Assembly: GCA_015066005.1 (NCBI GenBank)
Contig: SVPF01000016.1
Location: 1 to 52,942 of the forward strand
Length of the DNA stretch: 52,942 nucleotides
Source of the DNA: Oscillospiraceae bacterium
Lineage (GTDB): Bacteria > Bacillota > Clostridia > Oscillospirales > Acutalibacteraceae
Direction: 5' to 3'
Shown here: piece after piece, positions 42,124-50,587 of the stretch
How positions within the stretch are numbered: position 1 is the stretch's first letter
Layout of the letters: every line of letters begins with the position of its first letter
Made by a program: the position numbers and the translations under genes
The notes under the pieces: model-generated
What the model saw: the letters and a program-made list of their open reading frames with translations, nothing else
Told to the model about the DNA's origin: nothing
Database searches by the model: none

Positions 42124-43560
42124 ATGCAAATCCAAATGAATGAATTTTTATTCGCAATGATTTTAACCGAGCTTGAAGATGCAGTAGGCGTTGAAAACTG
42201 TTCTACTCGCGCTATCGACAAGGTTACACACAGCGTTGACTATTACTGGCTTTCACGCATGTGGGCTGACCGTGGCTGTCGTATGCCTGAAGCACAGTAT
42301 GTTGTATGCCCTAAGGATGCTACCGAGGTATCAAAGGTTTTGAAAATTGCTAACTACTACAAGCTTCCCGTTACCACTTGGGGCGCAGGTGGCGGTACTC
42401 AAGGTGGTGCTATTCCCGTTTGTGGCGGTATTATTCTTGATACTAAAAGAATGAACAAAATTTACGAGGTTAACACCGAAGGTATGTACATAGAATGTGG
42501 CACAGGTGCTATTTATAAGCACATCGAATGGGCTGCAAACGAAGTTGGTAAGGCAACAATGCACTATCCCTCTTCACTTACTTGTTCAACTGTTGGTGGC
42601 TTCCTTGCTCACCGCGGTATCGGTGTTGTTTCTACCAAATATGGTAAGATCGATGATATGGTACTTAAAATGGAGGTTGTTCTTCCTAACGGTGATATTA
42701 TTGAAACCTGTTCTGCTCCTAAGCATGCGGCAGGTCCCGACCTTAACCAAATTTTCATTGGCTCTGAAGGTACATTGGGTATCATCACAAAGGCACAAAT
42801 CCGTATCTTTGACCAACCCGAAGAACGCCGCTTCCGTGGCTTCTTATTCCAGGATATGAACGGCGCATTTAAGGCAAGCCGCGAGCTTTTACAAAAATTC
42901 AAGCCCTCTGTTATGCGTCTTTATGATGAAGCTGAAACTGCTTCACTCATTAAGAAAATCGTTGGTGTTGAACGCAAGGGTGCATTTATGAACGTTGCGT
43001 ACGAAGGCGTTAAAGAAATGGTAGAGGTTGAAGAAAAGATTCTTCTTGAAACCTTTGCAAAATACGGCGCAGAAGACCTCGGCAGTGAATACGGCGAAAA
43101 ATGGTGGAAGGAAAAGATTACCTTCTTCTACCCCGGTCATATGATGGACATTCCTCAGTGCTTCGGTACAATGGATACTATCGCACCCTACGGCAAGATT
43201 GAAGAAATTTACTGGGCAATGAAGGAAGCAATTGAAACCAACTTCCCACAAGCTAAATTTATCGCTCACTTCTCACACTGGTATGAATGGGGCGCAATGG
43301 TTTACGACCGCTTTATCGTTGACGGTAAGGATGTTCCTGAGGATCCCGTTGAAGCACTTCGTTTACACCAAGCAATTTGGACCTGCGGTGTTCGTACCGC
43401 TTTAGCTCACGGCGGTGTTGTTAATGACCATCACGGCGTTGGTATTAAGCTTGGCCGTCTTATGAAAGAACAATATGGCCCTGCAATGCAGGTATTTGAA
43501 GGTATTAAGAAGCAGTTAGACCCCAACGGTATTATGAATCCGTTCAAGCTCGGTCTTTAA
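42124..43560 (+). CDS. GlcD-like FAD-linked dehydrogenase (VAO/PCMH family)
   Basis: 478 residues from ATG 42124, 8 nt after AAAGGAG. The FAD-binding PCMH domain includes TTWGAGGGTQGGAIPV, TVGGFLAHRG and the FIGSEGTLGIIT segment; the substrate domain ends DHHGVGIKLGRL with a His pair and NGIMNPFK. Relatives oxidise 2-hydroxy acids (glycolate, lactate), and the late DHHGVG motif also resembles alkylglycerone-phosphate synthases. Next to it are a two-cluster Fe-S protein and, later in the operon, an EtfBA fusion, so it probably oxidises a hydroxy acid or sugar-derived alcohol and passes electrons through ETF. Confidence 0.85.
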   Translation: MQIQMNEFLFAMILTELEDAVGVENCSTRAIDKVTHSVDYYWLSRMWADRGCRMPEAQYVVCPKDATEVSKVLKIANYYKLPVTTWGAGGGTQGGAIPVCGGIILDTKRMNKIYEVNTEGMYIECGTGAIYKHIEWAANEVGKATMHYPSSLTCSTVGGFLAHRGIGVVSTKYGKIDDMVLKMEVVLPNGDIIETCSAPKHAAGPDLNQIFIGSEGTLGIITKAQIRIFDQPEERRFRGFLFQDMNGAFKASRELLQKFKPSVMRLYDEAETASLIKKIVGVERKGAFMNVAYEGVKEMVEVEEKILLETFAKYGAEDLGSEYGEKWWKEKITFFYPGHMMDIPQCFGTMDTIAPYGKIEEIYWAMKEAIETNFPQAKFIAHFSHWYEWGAMVYDRFIVDGKDVPEDPVEALRLHQAIWTCGVRTALAHGGVVNDHHGVGIKLGRLMKEQYGPAMQVFEGIKKQLDPNGIMNPFKLGL

Positions 43561-43581
43561 TATATAGGGAGGTATAGAACT

Positions 43582-44667
43582 ATGATAATGTCAGAAAAAT
43601 GCAAACAACACGTTGATTCCTGCCGTTTTTGCTGGATGTGTCACCATATTTGCCCTATCGGTAACGCTACCGGTCAGGAAAGAAATACAGCCCGTGCCCG
43701 CGCACTTGGTATCTCACTTGTAAACCGCGAAGCAATTGAACTTGAAGAAATTATGGATAATATTTATGAATGCTGCACCTGCGGCGCTTGCGTTCACGAT
43801 TGCATCACCGGTTGGGACCCTGTAATGTTTACAAAGGAAACTCGTTTACAGGCAGCTTTGGAAGGTAAAACCCCCGATTATATCAATGCTTTAATTGATA
43901 ACTGCTTAGAAACCGGCAACGCTTACGGCAAGACCGAAGTTTGCCCCACATTAGCTGAAGCTGTTAAAGCACACGCTGACAAAAAGGATACCCTTTTACT
44001 TTTGGGTGTTGATGCTAAGTTTATGGCTTGCAAACAGGCTCTTAAGGCAATTCAGGTGCTTGAAAAAGCAGGTGTTGATTTCAGCGTTTTAGAAAATGAA
44101 GCACCCACAGGCGCTCAGCTCGATTTCCTTATCGGTGCTGCAAACGAGACAAAAGACCAAATGACAGCTTGCGCTAAAGTGCTTGATAACTACAACACCG
44201 TTGTTGTTTATGACCCCAATGATGCAAAGGCTATTAAGCAGCTTTATAAGGAATATGGCATTGAAACCAAGGCAAACGTTGTTACATACACTTCTTTCGT
44301 TGCTTCTCTTTTGCGTGACGGCAAGCTTGAGGCTAAAAACAGCGGTAAGGCTGTTGTTTTCCAAGATCCATATCAGCTTTCACGTGACTTGGAGGAAACC
44401 GAAGAAGCCCGCGAAATTATTATGTCCTACGCAGTTCTTGGTGAAATGCTTTTAAACCGCGCTGAAACTGTTTGGGCAGGTAATATTCTTATGGCCCAGT
44501 ACATGCCTGAGGTTATGAAGCTTGTTGCCGAAAGAAGAATTTTCAATGCAACCTCTATCGGTGCGGATACTATAGTTACCGCCTGTGTTGGTGAATATGT
44601 ATCACTTAACAATGTAGAGCAGGATAAGGTTAAAATTCTTTCTATTGAAGATTTAATTCTAGGCTAA
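43582..44667 (+). CDS. (Fe-S)-binding subunit, GlcF/HdrD-like N-terminus
   Basis: 361 residues. Two ferredoxin-type motifs near the N-terminus: Cys14-17-20-24 (CRFCWMCHHICP) and Cys64-67-70-74 (CCTCGACVHDC), each suited to a [4Fe-4S] cluster. The remaining ~280 residues lack the usual CCG domains of GlcF/HdrB, so this is a shortened or divergent member. Placed 21 bp after the GlcD-like gene, it is the likely electron carrier of that dehydrogenase. Confidence 0.82.
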   Translation: MIMSEKCKQHVDSCRFCWMCHHICPIGNATGQERNTARARALGISLVNREAIELEEIMDNIYECCTCGACVHDCITGWDPVMFTKETRLQAALEGKTPDYINALIDNCLETGNAYGKTEVCPTLAEAVKAHADKKDTLLLLGVDAKFMACKQALKAIQVLEKAGVDFSVLENEAPTGAQLDFLIGAANETKDQMTACAKVLDNYNTVVVYDPNDAKAIKQLYKEYGIETKANVVTYTSFVASLLRDGKLEAKNSGKAVVFQDPYQLSRDLEETEEAREIIMSYAVLGEMLLNRAETVWAGNILMAQYMPEVMKLVAERRIFNATSIGADTIVTACVGEYVSLNNVEQDKVKILSIEDLILG

Positions 44668-44679
44668 GGGGTATTAAAA

Positions 44680-45519
44680 ATGTTAGTTAATTTAAAACAA
44701 ATTATTGATATGGCAGAAAAAGGTGAATTCTGCGTTCCTGCCTTTAACGTATACAATGTTGAAACCGTTATGGGTGTTATCAAGGCTGCTGAAGAAGAAA
44801 AAGCACCTGTTATAATTCAAATGTATCCCCGTCTTATTAATGAAGAGGTTGGTTATTATGTGGCACCTGTAATTCTTGCAGCTGCTAAAAAAGCCAGCGT
44901 TCCTGTTTGCTTCCACCTTGACCATGGCCCCTCTGAATTAGAAGCGCAAAAAATTCTTTATTGGGGTGCTACCGGTATTATGTACGACGGTTCAGTTCAT
45001 CCTTATGAAGAAAATGTAGCTAATACAAAGCATATTGTTGATATTTGCAATGCTATTGATGTTGGTGTTGAAGGCGAATTAGGTCACGTTGGTACAGTTA
45101 ACGATGAAGCTATGGAAGAATACACCGACCCTGCCGAAGCTGCTGACTTTGTTAAGAAAACAGGTGTTTGCTGCCTTGCAGTTTTAATTGGTAATGCACA
45201 CGGTCATTACAAAAAGACACCTTGTCTTGACATTGAAAGGGTAAAGGCTATCCGTGAAGCTACAGGCGGAACTCCTCTTGTTTTACACGGCGGCTCAGGT
45301 ATCCCCGACGACCAGGTTAAAGCTGCAATTAAAGCAGGCATCCGTAAAATGAACATCGGTACTGACGTATGCTGTACCTTTGCAGATGCTACACTTGAAA
45401 CTCTTCAGGACCCAAACCGCAGTCTTGCAATTGACATATTTATGAAAAAGCCTATTGATGCTGTTAAAGCATTGGCAATTGACAAGATTCGTCTTGTTGG
45501 TGCAAACGGTAAAGCTTAA
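44680..45519 (+). CDS. Class II fructose-bisphosphate-type aldolase (GatY/KbaY/IolJ-like)
   Basis: 279 residues. Zinc ligands are in HLDHG (His79, His82 region), with the GELGHVG, NAHGHY and VLHGGSG segments of class II aldolases. Such enzymes cleave phosphorylated ketoses or 6-phospho-5-dehydro-2-deoxygluconate to dihydroxyacetone phosphate plus an aldehyde; which one cannot be read here. The presence of PfkB and IolB-like genes next door fits an IolJ-like or tagatose-type role. Confidence 0.88.
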   Translation: MLVNLKQIIDMAEKGEFCVPAFNVYNVETVMGVIKAAEEEKAPVIIQMYPRLINEEVGYYVAPVILAAAKKASVPVCFHLDHGPSELEAQKILYWGATGIMYDGSVHPYEENVANTKHIVDICNAIDVGVEGELGHVGTVNDEAMEEYTDPAEAADFVKKTGVCCLAVLIGNAHGHYKKTPCLDIERVKAIREATGGTPLVLHGGSGIPDDQVKAAIKAGIRKMNIGTDVCCTFADATLETLQDPNRSLAIDIFMKKPIDAVKALAIDKIRLVGANGKA

Positions 45520-45528
45520 TTGAATTAT

Positions 45529-45557
45529 ACAACACCGTCTTTTTTAGGCGGTGTTGT
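45529..45557 (+). promoter_or_regulatory. Intra-operon hairpin
   Basis: A 9-11 bp stem ACAACACCG(TC)/(GG)CGGTGTTGT (45529-45539 with 45547-45557) around a TTTTTTA loop, in the 63-bp gap between the aldolase and PfkB genes. No T-run follows, so it is more likely an mRNA processing or stability element than a terminator. Confidence 0.6.
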
Positions 45558-45582
45558 AATCGCATATGAAAGGACAGTTGTT

Positions 45583-46494
45583 ATGTCTAAAATTGTTGGT
45601 ATCGGTGCAAATGTATTTGATACTCTTTATAATATTCCTACATACCCAACCGAAGATACTAAAATGCGTGCTACTGCCAGCAAAACTGCAGGTGGCGGCC
45701 CTGTTGCAACGGGTCTTGTTGCGGCACAAAAGTTGGGTGAAGACACCGCATACATCGGTGTTTTATCGGATGATAACGGCGGTAAATTTTTAAAGGAAGA
45801 CTTTATAAAATACGGCGTTAATACCGATTATATTGAAGTTAAATCGGGTTACCGTTCTTTTGCATCGGTTTTATGGCTTTGTGCTGATACAGCCACCCGC
45901 ACCTGTGTTTTCGACAAGGGTAATTTACCACCTTTGGCATTGAATAATGAACAAAAAAAGGCTATAATAGAAGCGGAAATTTTAATGGTTGACGGTAACG
46001 AAATGTCAGCAGCGGTTGAAGCCGCGAAAATTGCAAGGGATAACGGCACAAAGGTGCTTTATGACTGCGGCGGGTTATATGACGGGGTTGAAAAGCTTTT
46101 AGCTTTAACCGATATTATGATTCCGTCTGAAGAATTTTCGCTTGGTCATACAGGCTGTGCTACTGCCGAAGAAGCTGCTAAAAAATTATTTGATACCTAT
46201 TCACCCGAAGTTGTAGTTATTACACAAGGTAAAAAGGGCGGTATAATTTACGATGGTGAAAGCATTACCGCTTATCCAATTTATCCCGCAAAGGTTGTTG
46301 ATTCTAACGGCTCAGGTGACGTATTTCACGGCGCTTTTGCGGCGGCAGTTTGCAAGGGTTATGATTATCTTAAATGCTGTCATTTCAGTAGCGCTGTTTC
46401 GGGTCTTAAATGCACGGGTGTTGGCGCTCGTGAAAGTGTGCCCAACTTTGAAACTACTAAAGCTTATTTAAAGGAGAATGGTTATGAGTTATAA
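45583..46494 (+). CDS. PfkB-family carbohydrate kinase
   Basis: 303 residues from ATG 45583, after AAAGGAC; 21 extra codons upstream would run through a hairpin. Ribokinase-fold motifs: an N-terminal AGGGPVATGLVAAQKLG segment and the C-terminal active site with NGSGDVFHGAF (Asp base in GSGD). Substrates of relatives include fructose-6-P, tagatose-6-P, KDG and 5-dehydro-2-deoxygluconate (IolC); with an IolB-like isomerase following directly, an IolC-like function is possible. Its stop overlaps the next gene by 11 bp. Confidence 0.88.
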   Translation: MSKIVGIGANVFDTLYNIPTYPTEDTKMRATASKTAGGGPVATGLVAAQKLGEDTAYIGVLSDDNGGKFLKEDFIKYGVNTDYIEVKSGYRSFASVLWLCADTATRTCVFDKGNLPPLALNNEQKKAIIEAEILMVDGNEMSAAVEAAKIARDNGTKVLYDCGGLYDGVEKLLALTDIMIPSEEFSLGHTGCATAEEAAKKLFDTYSPEVVVITQGKKGGIIYDGESITAYPIYPAKVVDSNGSGDVFHGAFAAAVCKGYDYLKCCHFSSAVSGLKCTGVGARESVPNFETTKAYLKENGYEL

Positions 46495-47284
46495 TTATAA
46501 AAAGGCTTACGTTTCCACAAAGGGATATACACCTATTTGTAAAATTGGCGAATGTTCGCTTAAAAAACTTGAATTTGGTATTATTGAATTATCCAAAGGC
46601 GAAAGCCTTTCTTTTGACACCAAGGATAAGGAAACTGCATTTATTATGCTTCAGGGTCACTGTGATGTTAAAGCAGGTGATTTAACATGGGAAAATGTTG
46701 GTAATCGTATGACTGTTTTCGAAAACCGCAAGGCTGAAAGCTTTTATATGCCGATAGAAACTGTTTGCGAAATTACCGCTCTTGATGATATTAAAATCGC
46801 TGTTTGTGCAACACCTGTAAAGGAAAAAACCGAGCCCCAAGTTTTACGTGAGGACCACGTTGTATTAAAGCTTTTGGGTGAAGTACCCTTCCAGCGTGAA
46901 ACCAGCTTTATTATTGACGGCAACTCTAATGCAAAAATTCTCACCATTGGTGAATGCTATTGCACCGAAGGTAACTGGGCAGGCTTCCCGCCCCATAAGC
47001 ACGATGAGGACAATATGCCTACAGAATGTATTGCTGAAGAAATTTATTACTTCCTTTTCGACCCCAAGAAAGGCTTTGCCGTTCAGTGCCTTTACACCGC
47101 AGACGGTGAAATTGATGAAGCATATCGTGTTAAAAACGATGAATTGGTTGAATTCCCTTACGGTTATCACACCACCGTTGCTACCCCCGGCTATCAGACC
47201 TATTTCTTGTGGCTTATGGCAGGCGATTATCAGGGCTTTAACCGTAGCAATGACCCCGAACACGACTGGATAGCACATAGATAA
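46484..47284 (+). CDS. IolB/KduI-like cupin isomerase
   Basis: 266 residues from ATG 46484, after AAGGAG. It has the double-cupin pattern of 5-deoxyglucuronate isomerase: metal-ligand cluster FPPHKHDEDNMPTECIAEE, and YGYHTTVATPGYQTYFLWLM. IolB converts 5-deoxyglucuronate to 5-dehydro-2-deoxygluconate in inositol breakdown. The upper inositol genes (iolG, iolE, iolD) are not here, so it may act on another uronate-like or aldose substrate. Confidence 0.88.
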   Translation: MSYNYKKAYVSTKGYTPICKIGECSLKKLEFGIIELSKGESLSFDTKDKETAFIMLQGHCDVKAGDLTWENVGNRMTVFENRKAESFYMPIETVCEITALDDIKIAVCATPVKEKTEPQVLREDHVVLKLLGEVPFQRETSFIIDGNSNAKILTIGECYCTEGNWAGFPPHKHDEDNMPTECIAEEIYYFLFDPKKGFAVQCLYTADGEIDEAYRVKNDELVEFPYGYHTTVATPGYQTYFLWLMAGDYQGFNRSNDPEHDWIAHR

Positions 47285-47300
47285 TAAAGGAAAGAATGCT

Positions 47301-48770
47301 ATGAAATATCTTTTAGGTATAGACTTTGGCGGCGGGGCTTCCAAAGCCACCTTAATTGATGAAGTAGGCAATATAATTGCTGAAAATACGGTTGAATATC
47401 CAACCCTTTATCCCGAAAATGGGGCCTCGGAGCAAAACCCACAGGATTGGATAAACGCGCTGTGTGAAAACAGCAGGGCGTTACTTTCAAAAAGTGGCAT
47501 AAATGCCTGTGATATTCTTGCGGTTGCGCTTGATTCGGCAACACATACATCCCTTGTGTGTGATAAGGATTTTAAGCCCTTATATAACGCAATTCATTGG
47601 ACTGATACCCGTTCACGCAAGGAGGCCGACGCCTTAAGGGAACAGGAAGGCGATGCGATTTTTGCTAAAACCTTCCATAAGCCTGACACTATTTGGACAT
47701 TACCTCAGCTTATTTGGCTTAAAACCAACAAGCCCGAAATTTTTGAAAAAACGGCATATATTTTCTTTGAAAAGGACTATGTTCGTTATTTTCTTACAAA
47801 TACTTACTGCACCGACCATATTGAAGCGCAGGGAAGTATGCTTTATGACTGTGTTAAGGGCTGCTGGGACAAAGAACTTTGTGAAATGGCAGGTATAACG
47901 GTTGATATGCTGCCGCCACTTAAAAACCCGACCGATATTATAGGAAAGGTTACCGAAAAGGCAGCAAAGGAAACAGGCTTAGCAGTTGAAACGCCCGTTA
48001 TTTGCGGCACGACCGACACGGTAATGGAGGTTTTCGCTTCGGGTGCGGTTAAAAAGGGCGACGTTACGGTTAAGCTTGCAACTGCAGGGCGTATTTGTGT
48101 TATAACCGACAAGCCCTATCCCGACAGGCATTTGGTTAATTATTCACACATTTCAAACGGACTTTGGTATCCGGGTACAGCTACAAAATCCTGCGCGGCG
48201 TCTTATAGATGGTATCGCGACACCTTTGGCGGTGAGTATAAAGAGCTTGATGATGGCGCAAAGGAAATTCCAATTGGCTGTGACGGGCTTATTTTCCACC
48301 CATATTTAAACGGTGAATTAACCCCTTACGCTGACCCTATGCTTTGCGGTAGCTTTACGGGGGTACGCGCAACACATACTAAGGCGCACTTTACCCGTGC
48401 CGTTTTGGAGGGTGTTGCATATTCACTTCTTGAAAGCAAGGCCTATCTCGATTCGCTTAATATTCCATATAACACCGTTGCAACTGCAATTGGCGGCGGA
48501 ACAAAGGGTGCGCTTTGGCGCCAAATGATTGCTGACGCTTTAGGTATAGCTTTAAAAACCGTTAAAAGCAGTGATTCGTCATTCGGCTCGGCAATGCTTG
48601 CGGGTATTGCTGTCGGCGTGTTTAAAAATGCCGAGGATGCTGTCCGGAAATGTGTAAAGGAAGTGGATATAACCTATCCCAATCCTGATAATACAGCAAA
48701 ATATTGCAAGGTGTTTGGTGATTATAAAAAAATACATGATGCACTTGCACCAATATATCAGGCAAGATAA
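47301..48770 (+). CDS. FGGY-family carbohydrate kinase (xylulokinase-like)
   Basis: 489 residues. The N-terminal phosphate loop LGIDFGGGASKATLID, middle GTTDTVMEVFASGAV and C-terminal IGGGTKGALWRQMIADALG show the ASKHA sugar-kinase fold. Nearest in pattern to xylulokinases; substrates in the family range over pentuloses, hexuloses, polyols and quinones. A second kinase in the same operon suggests either a bis-phosphorylated intermediate or two entry routes. Confidence 0.9.
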   Translation: MKYLLGIDFGGGASKATLIDEVGNIIAENTVEYPTLYPENGASEQNPQDWINALCENSRALLSKSGINACDILAVALDSATHTSLVCDKDFKPLYNAIHWTDTRSRKEADALREQEGDAIFAKTFHKPDTIWTLPQLIWLKTNKPEIFEKTAYIFFEKDYVRYFLTNTYCTDHIEAQGSMLYDCVKGCWDKELCEMAGITVDMLPPLKNPTDIIGKVTEKAAKETGLAVETPVICGTTDTVMEVFASGAVKKGDVTVKLATAGRICVITDKPYPDRHLVNYSHISNGLWYPGTATKSCAASYRWYRDTFGGEYKELDDGAKEIPIGCDGLIFHPYLNGELTPYADPMLCGSFTGVRATHTKAHFTRAVLEGVAYSLLESKAYLDSLNIPYNTVATAIGGGTKGALWRQMIADALGIALKTVKSSDSSFGSAMLAGIAVGVFKNAEDAVRKCVKEVDITYPNPDNTAKYCKVFGDYKKIHDALAPIYQAR

Positions 48771-48790
48771 TTTTTGGAGAAAACTAAGGT

Positions 48791-50197
48791 ATGAAAATTG
48801 TTGTTTGCATTCGCCAAGGTCTAGACGGTGAAATTAATCCATTTGATGCTTGCGCTTACGAGGAAGCGCTTAAAATCGGCGGCGAAATTACCCTTTTAAG
48901 TATGGGGCCTTTAACCGCAAGGGACTTTTTGTTAAGACTTACCCGTTTGGGTGCAAAAAAGGCAATACTTTTGTCTGACAAGGCTTTCGCCGGCGCGGAC
49001 ACCCTTGCAACCGCTTATACCTTGGCGCTTGCAATAAAAAAGATAAAACCCGATTATATTTTTTGCGGTCGTCAAACCCTAGTTGGTGATACGGCCCAAA
49101 CAGGACCAATGCTTTCAGTTTATGCTAAGGCAAATATCATTACCAATGTAATGGATATTGTGGCAATAAGCGAAAATGAAATCACCTGCAAAACACGTGA
49201 TTTCGGCGAAATAACTACAAAATCACCCACACTCTTAACGGTTGAACGTATTAATAATTTACGGTTGCCTTCGATTCGTTCAAAAATGGGTGAGGTAGAG
49301 GTTTGGACAGCAAATGACTTAAAAGCTGATTTAAACCGCATAGGTCTTACGGGTTCGCCCACCCGTGTGCTTGAAACCAAGGAAAATTCATCAGGCAGGC
49401 GTAGATGCAAATATATAACCGCCGATGAATTGCCCGCCGTTATTAGTGAAGCCCTTAAGAGAAATGCCGAAAAAACAGAACAAACCATAACGAGCGATAA
49501 AAAGCTTTCAAAGGTATTTTGTGTGGGTGAAGCACCCATCGAATATGCTAAAGCTGTGTGCGATAATCCCACCGTTATACCGCTTGACAACAGCGACAAA
49601 ATGGCTGAATATATTAAAACGGAAAAGCCCGACGCTGTAATTTGGGGGTCGGACGGTCTTTCAAAGCAAACCTCTGCACAGGTAGCGGCAATGCTTAATC
49701 TGGGTCTTTGTGCTGACTGTACCTCCCTTCAAACCGATGGTGAAATTCTATATATGGTGCGCCCTGCGCTTGCAGGCAGTGTGGTTGCAAAAATTAAAAG
49801 TGTTACCATACCCGCAATGGCGACTGTACGCACTACACAAAAGGATACGGCAGATGTTTTGGTTGGTATAGGCTTTGGCGCCAGAGAAAAGATTGAAAAG
49901 ATAAAAGCCTTTGCTGAAAAAATGGGTGGCGATATAACAGCCACTCGTAAAATGGTAGATAATGATTATCTTCCTTATAATTTACAGGTCGGTCTTACGG
50001 GCAAAACGATTGCTCCGGCGGTTTACATTGCGGTTGGCATTTCAGGTGCTGTGCACCATATTGTCGGTATGCAGCGTGCAGGTACGGTTATTGCTGTTAA
50101 TCCCGATAAAGATGCCCCTATTTTCGATTATGCCGATTATGGTATAGTTGCAAGCATAGAAGATGTTTTAAACCATGTCTACCGGCTTAGCCGGTAG
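48791..50197 (+). CDS. Compact EtfB-EtfA fusion electron transfer flavoprotein
   Basis: 468 residues, against ~580 for EtfB plus EtfA. Residues ~1-205 are EtfB-like (INPFDACAYEEAL, ILLSDKAFAGADTLATAYTL, GDTAQTGP, WTANDLKADLNRIGL); the usual ~20 N-terminal residues between the first strand and INPFD are missing. Residues ~235-468 are EtfA-like, ending with the FAD domain signature VGLTGKTIAPAVYIAVGISG and DAPIFDYADYGIV, with a shortened N-terminal alpha domain. It should accept electrons from the GlcD-like enzyme, as EtfBC-LctD does in bifurcating lactate dehydrogenase. The last five residues and stop codon are written in a perfect palindrome (50179-50197). Confidence 0.87.
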   Translation: MKIVVCIRQGLDGEINPFDACAYEEALKIGGEITLLSMGPLTARDFLLRLTRLGAKKAILLSDKAFAGADTLATAYTLALAIKKIKPDYIFCGRQTLVGDTAQTGPMLSVYAKANIITNVMDIVAISENEITCKTRDFGEITTKSPTLLTVERINNLRLPSIRSKMGEVEVWTANDLKADLNRIGLTGSPTRVLETKENSSGRRRCKYITADELPAVISEALKRNAEKTEQTITSDKKLSKVFCVGEAPIEYAKAVCDNPTVIPLDNSDKMAEYIKTEKPDAVIWGSDGLSKQTSAQVAAMLNLGLCADCTSLQTDGEILYMVRPALAGSVVAKIKSVTIPAMATVRTTQKDTADVLVGIGFGAREKIEKIKAFAEKMGGDITATRKMVDNDYLPYNLQVGLTGKTIAPAVYIAVGISGAVHHIVGMQRAGTVIAVNPDKDAPIFDYADYGIVASIEDVLNHVYRLSR

Positions 50198-50296
50198 TTT
50201 GCTCTACGGCTATAAGCCGCTGTTACTGGCGGGACTGAAAGTCCATCGAATAATCTACCTTTTGCAAAGATGCCCTACTGCCGTATATACGGCAGT
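50179..50296. repeat. Chain of four palindromes starting inside the etfBA stop
   Basis: CTACCGGC/GCCGGTAG (50179-50197) contains the stop codon of the ETF gene; then CGGCT/AGCCG (50207-50219), GGACT/AGTCC (50232-50244) and the 20-bp perfect palindrome ACTGCCGTAT/ATACGGCAGT (50277-50296). No gene lies in 50198-50587. Confidence 0.8.
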
Positions 50297-50298
50297 CA

Positions 50299-50418
50299 GC
50301 CTCCATCTGATGAGGGAGGTGGATTTTTGCCATAAGGCAAAAAGACGGAGGGAGAGAAAAATACTCTCAAACTACCCCTCAGTCAACATCGTTGACAGCT
50401 CCCCTGACAAGTGGAGCC
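50299..50418. mobile_element. MITE-like palindromic repeat (~120 bp)
   Basis: Begins GCCTCCATCTGATGAGGGAG and ends with GGAGCC (imperfect terminal inverted repeats: outer GGCTCC versus GCCTCC). Inner hairpins: TTTTTGCC/GGCAAAAA (50324-50343), GAGAG/CTCTC (50352-50368), GTCAAC/GTTGAC (50382-50396). It closely resembles short non-coding repeats with CCTCC-type ends and CTGACAGCTCCCC-like interiors that are abundant in gut Oscillospirales genomes; this match is from memory, not a search. A further ACCGC/GCGGT hairpin follows (50420-50433). Confidence 0.65.
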
Positions 50419-50459
50419 GACCGCTGCGGCGGTATCACTCATCGGCAGAGCCTCTTTAG

Positions 50460-50486
50460 AACCACACGCTTAGCGTGTGGTTTTCG
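50460..50486 (+). terminator. Terminator downstream of the ETF operon
   Basis: A 10-bp perfect stem (AACCACACGC at 50460-50469 with 50473-50482, TTA loop) followed by TTC; the T-run is short. Confidence 0.6.
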
Positions 50487-50492
50487 TTATAC

Positions 50493-50534
50493 AATAAAAG
50501 CTCCGCAAGGTATTAGCCTTGCGGAGCTTTTATT
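50493..50534. terminator. Strong bidirectional terminator between convergent operons
   Basis: An 18-bp perfect stem (AATAAAAGCTCCGCAAGG at 50493-50510 with 50517-50534, 6-nt loop) with A/T-rich ends gives T-runs both ways, separating the ETF operon from the fucose-isomerase-like gene. Confidence 0.9.
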
Positions 50535-50587
50535 ATTTATATTTAATTTTTGAAAATCCCTTCACCTTAACTTAATAACTGCAAGAA

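Noticed and set aside
44680-47284. A complete myo-inositol pathway
   Set aside because: IolB-, IolC- and IolJ-like genes are present, but inositol dehydrogenase, inosose dehydratase and the IolD hydrolase are missing, and FGGY, ETF and fucose-isomerase-like genes do not belong to that route.
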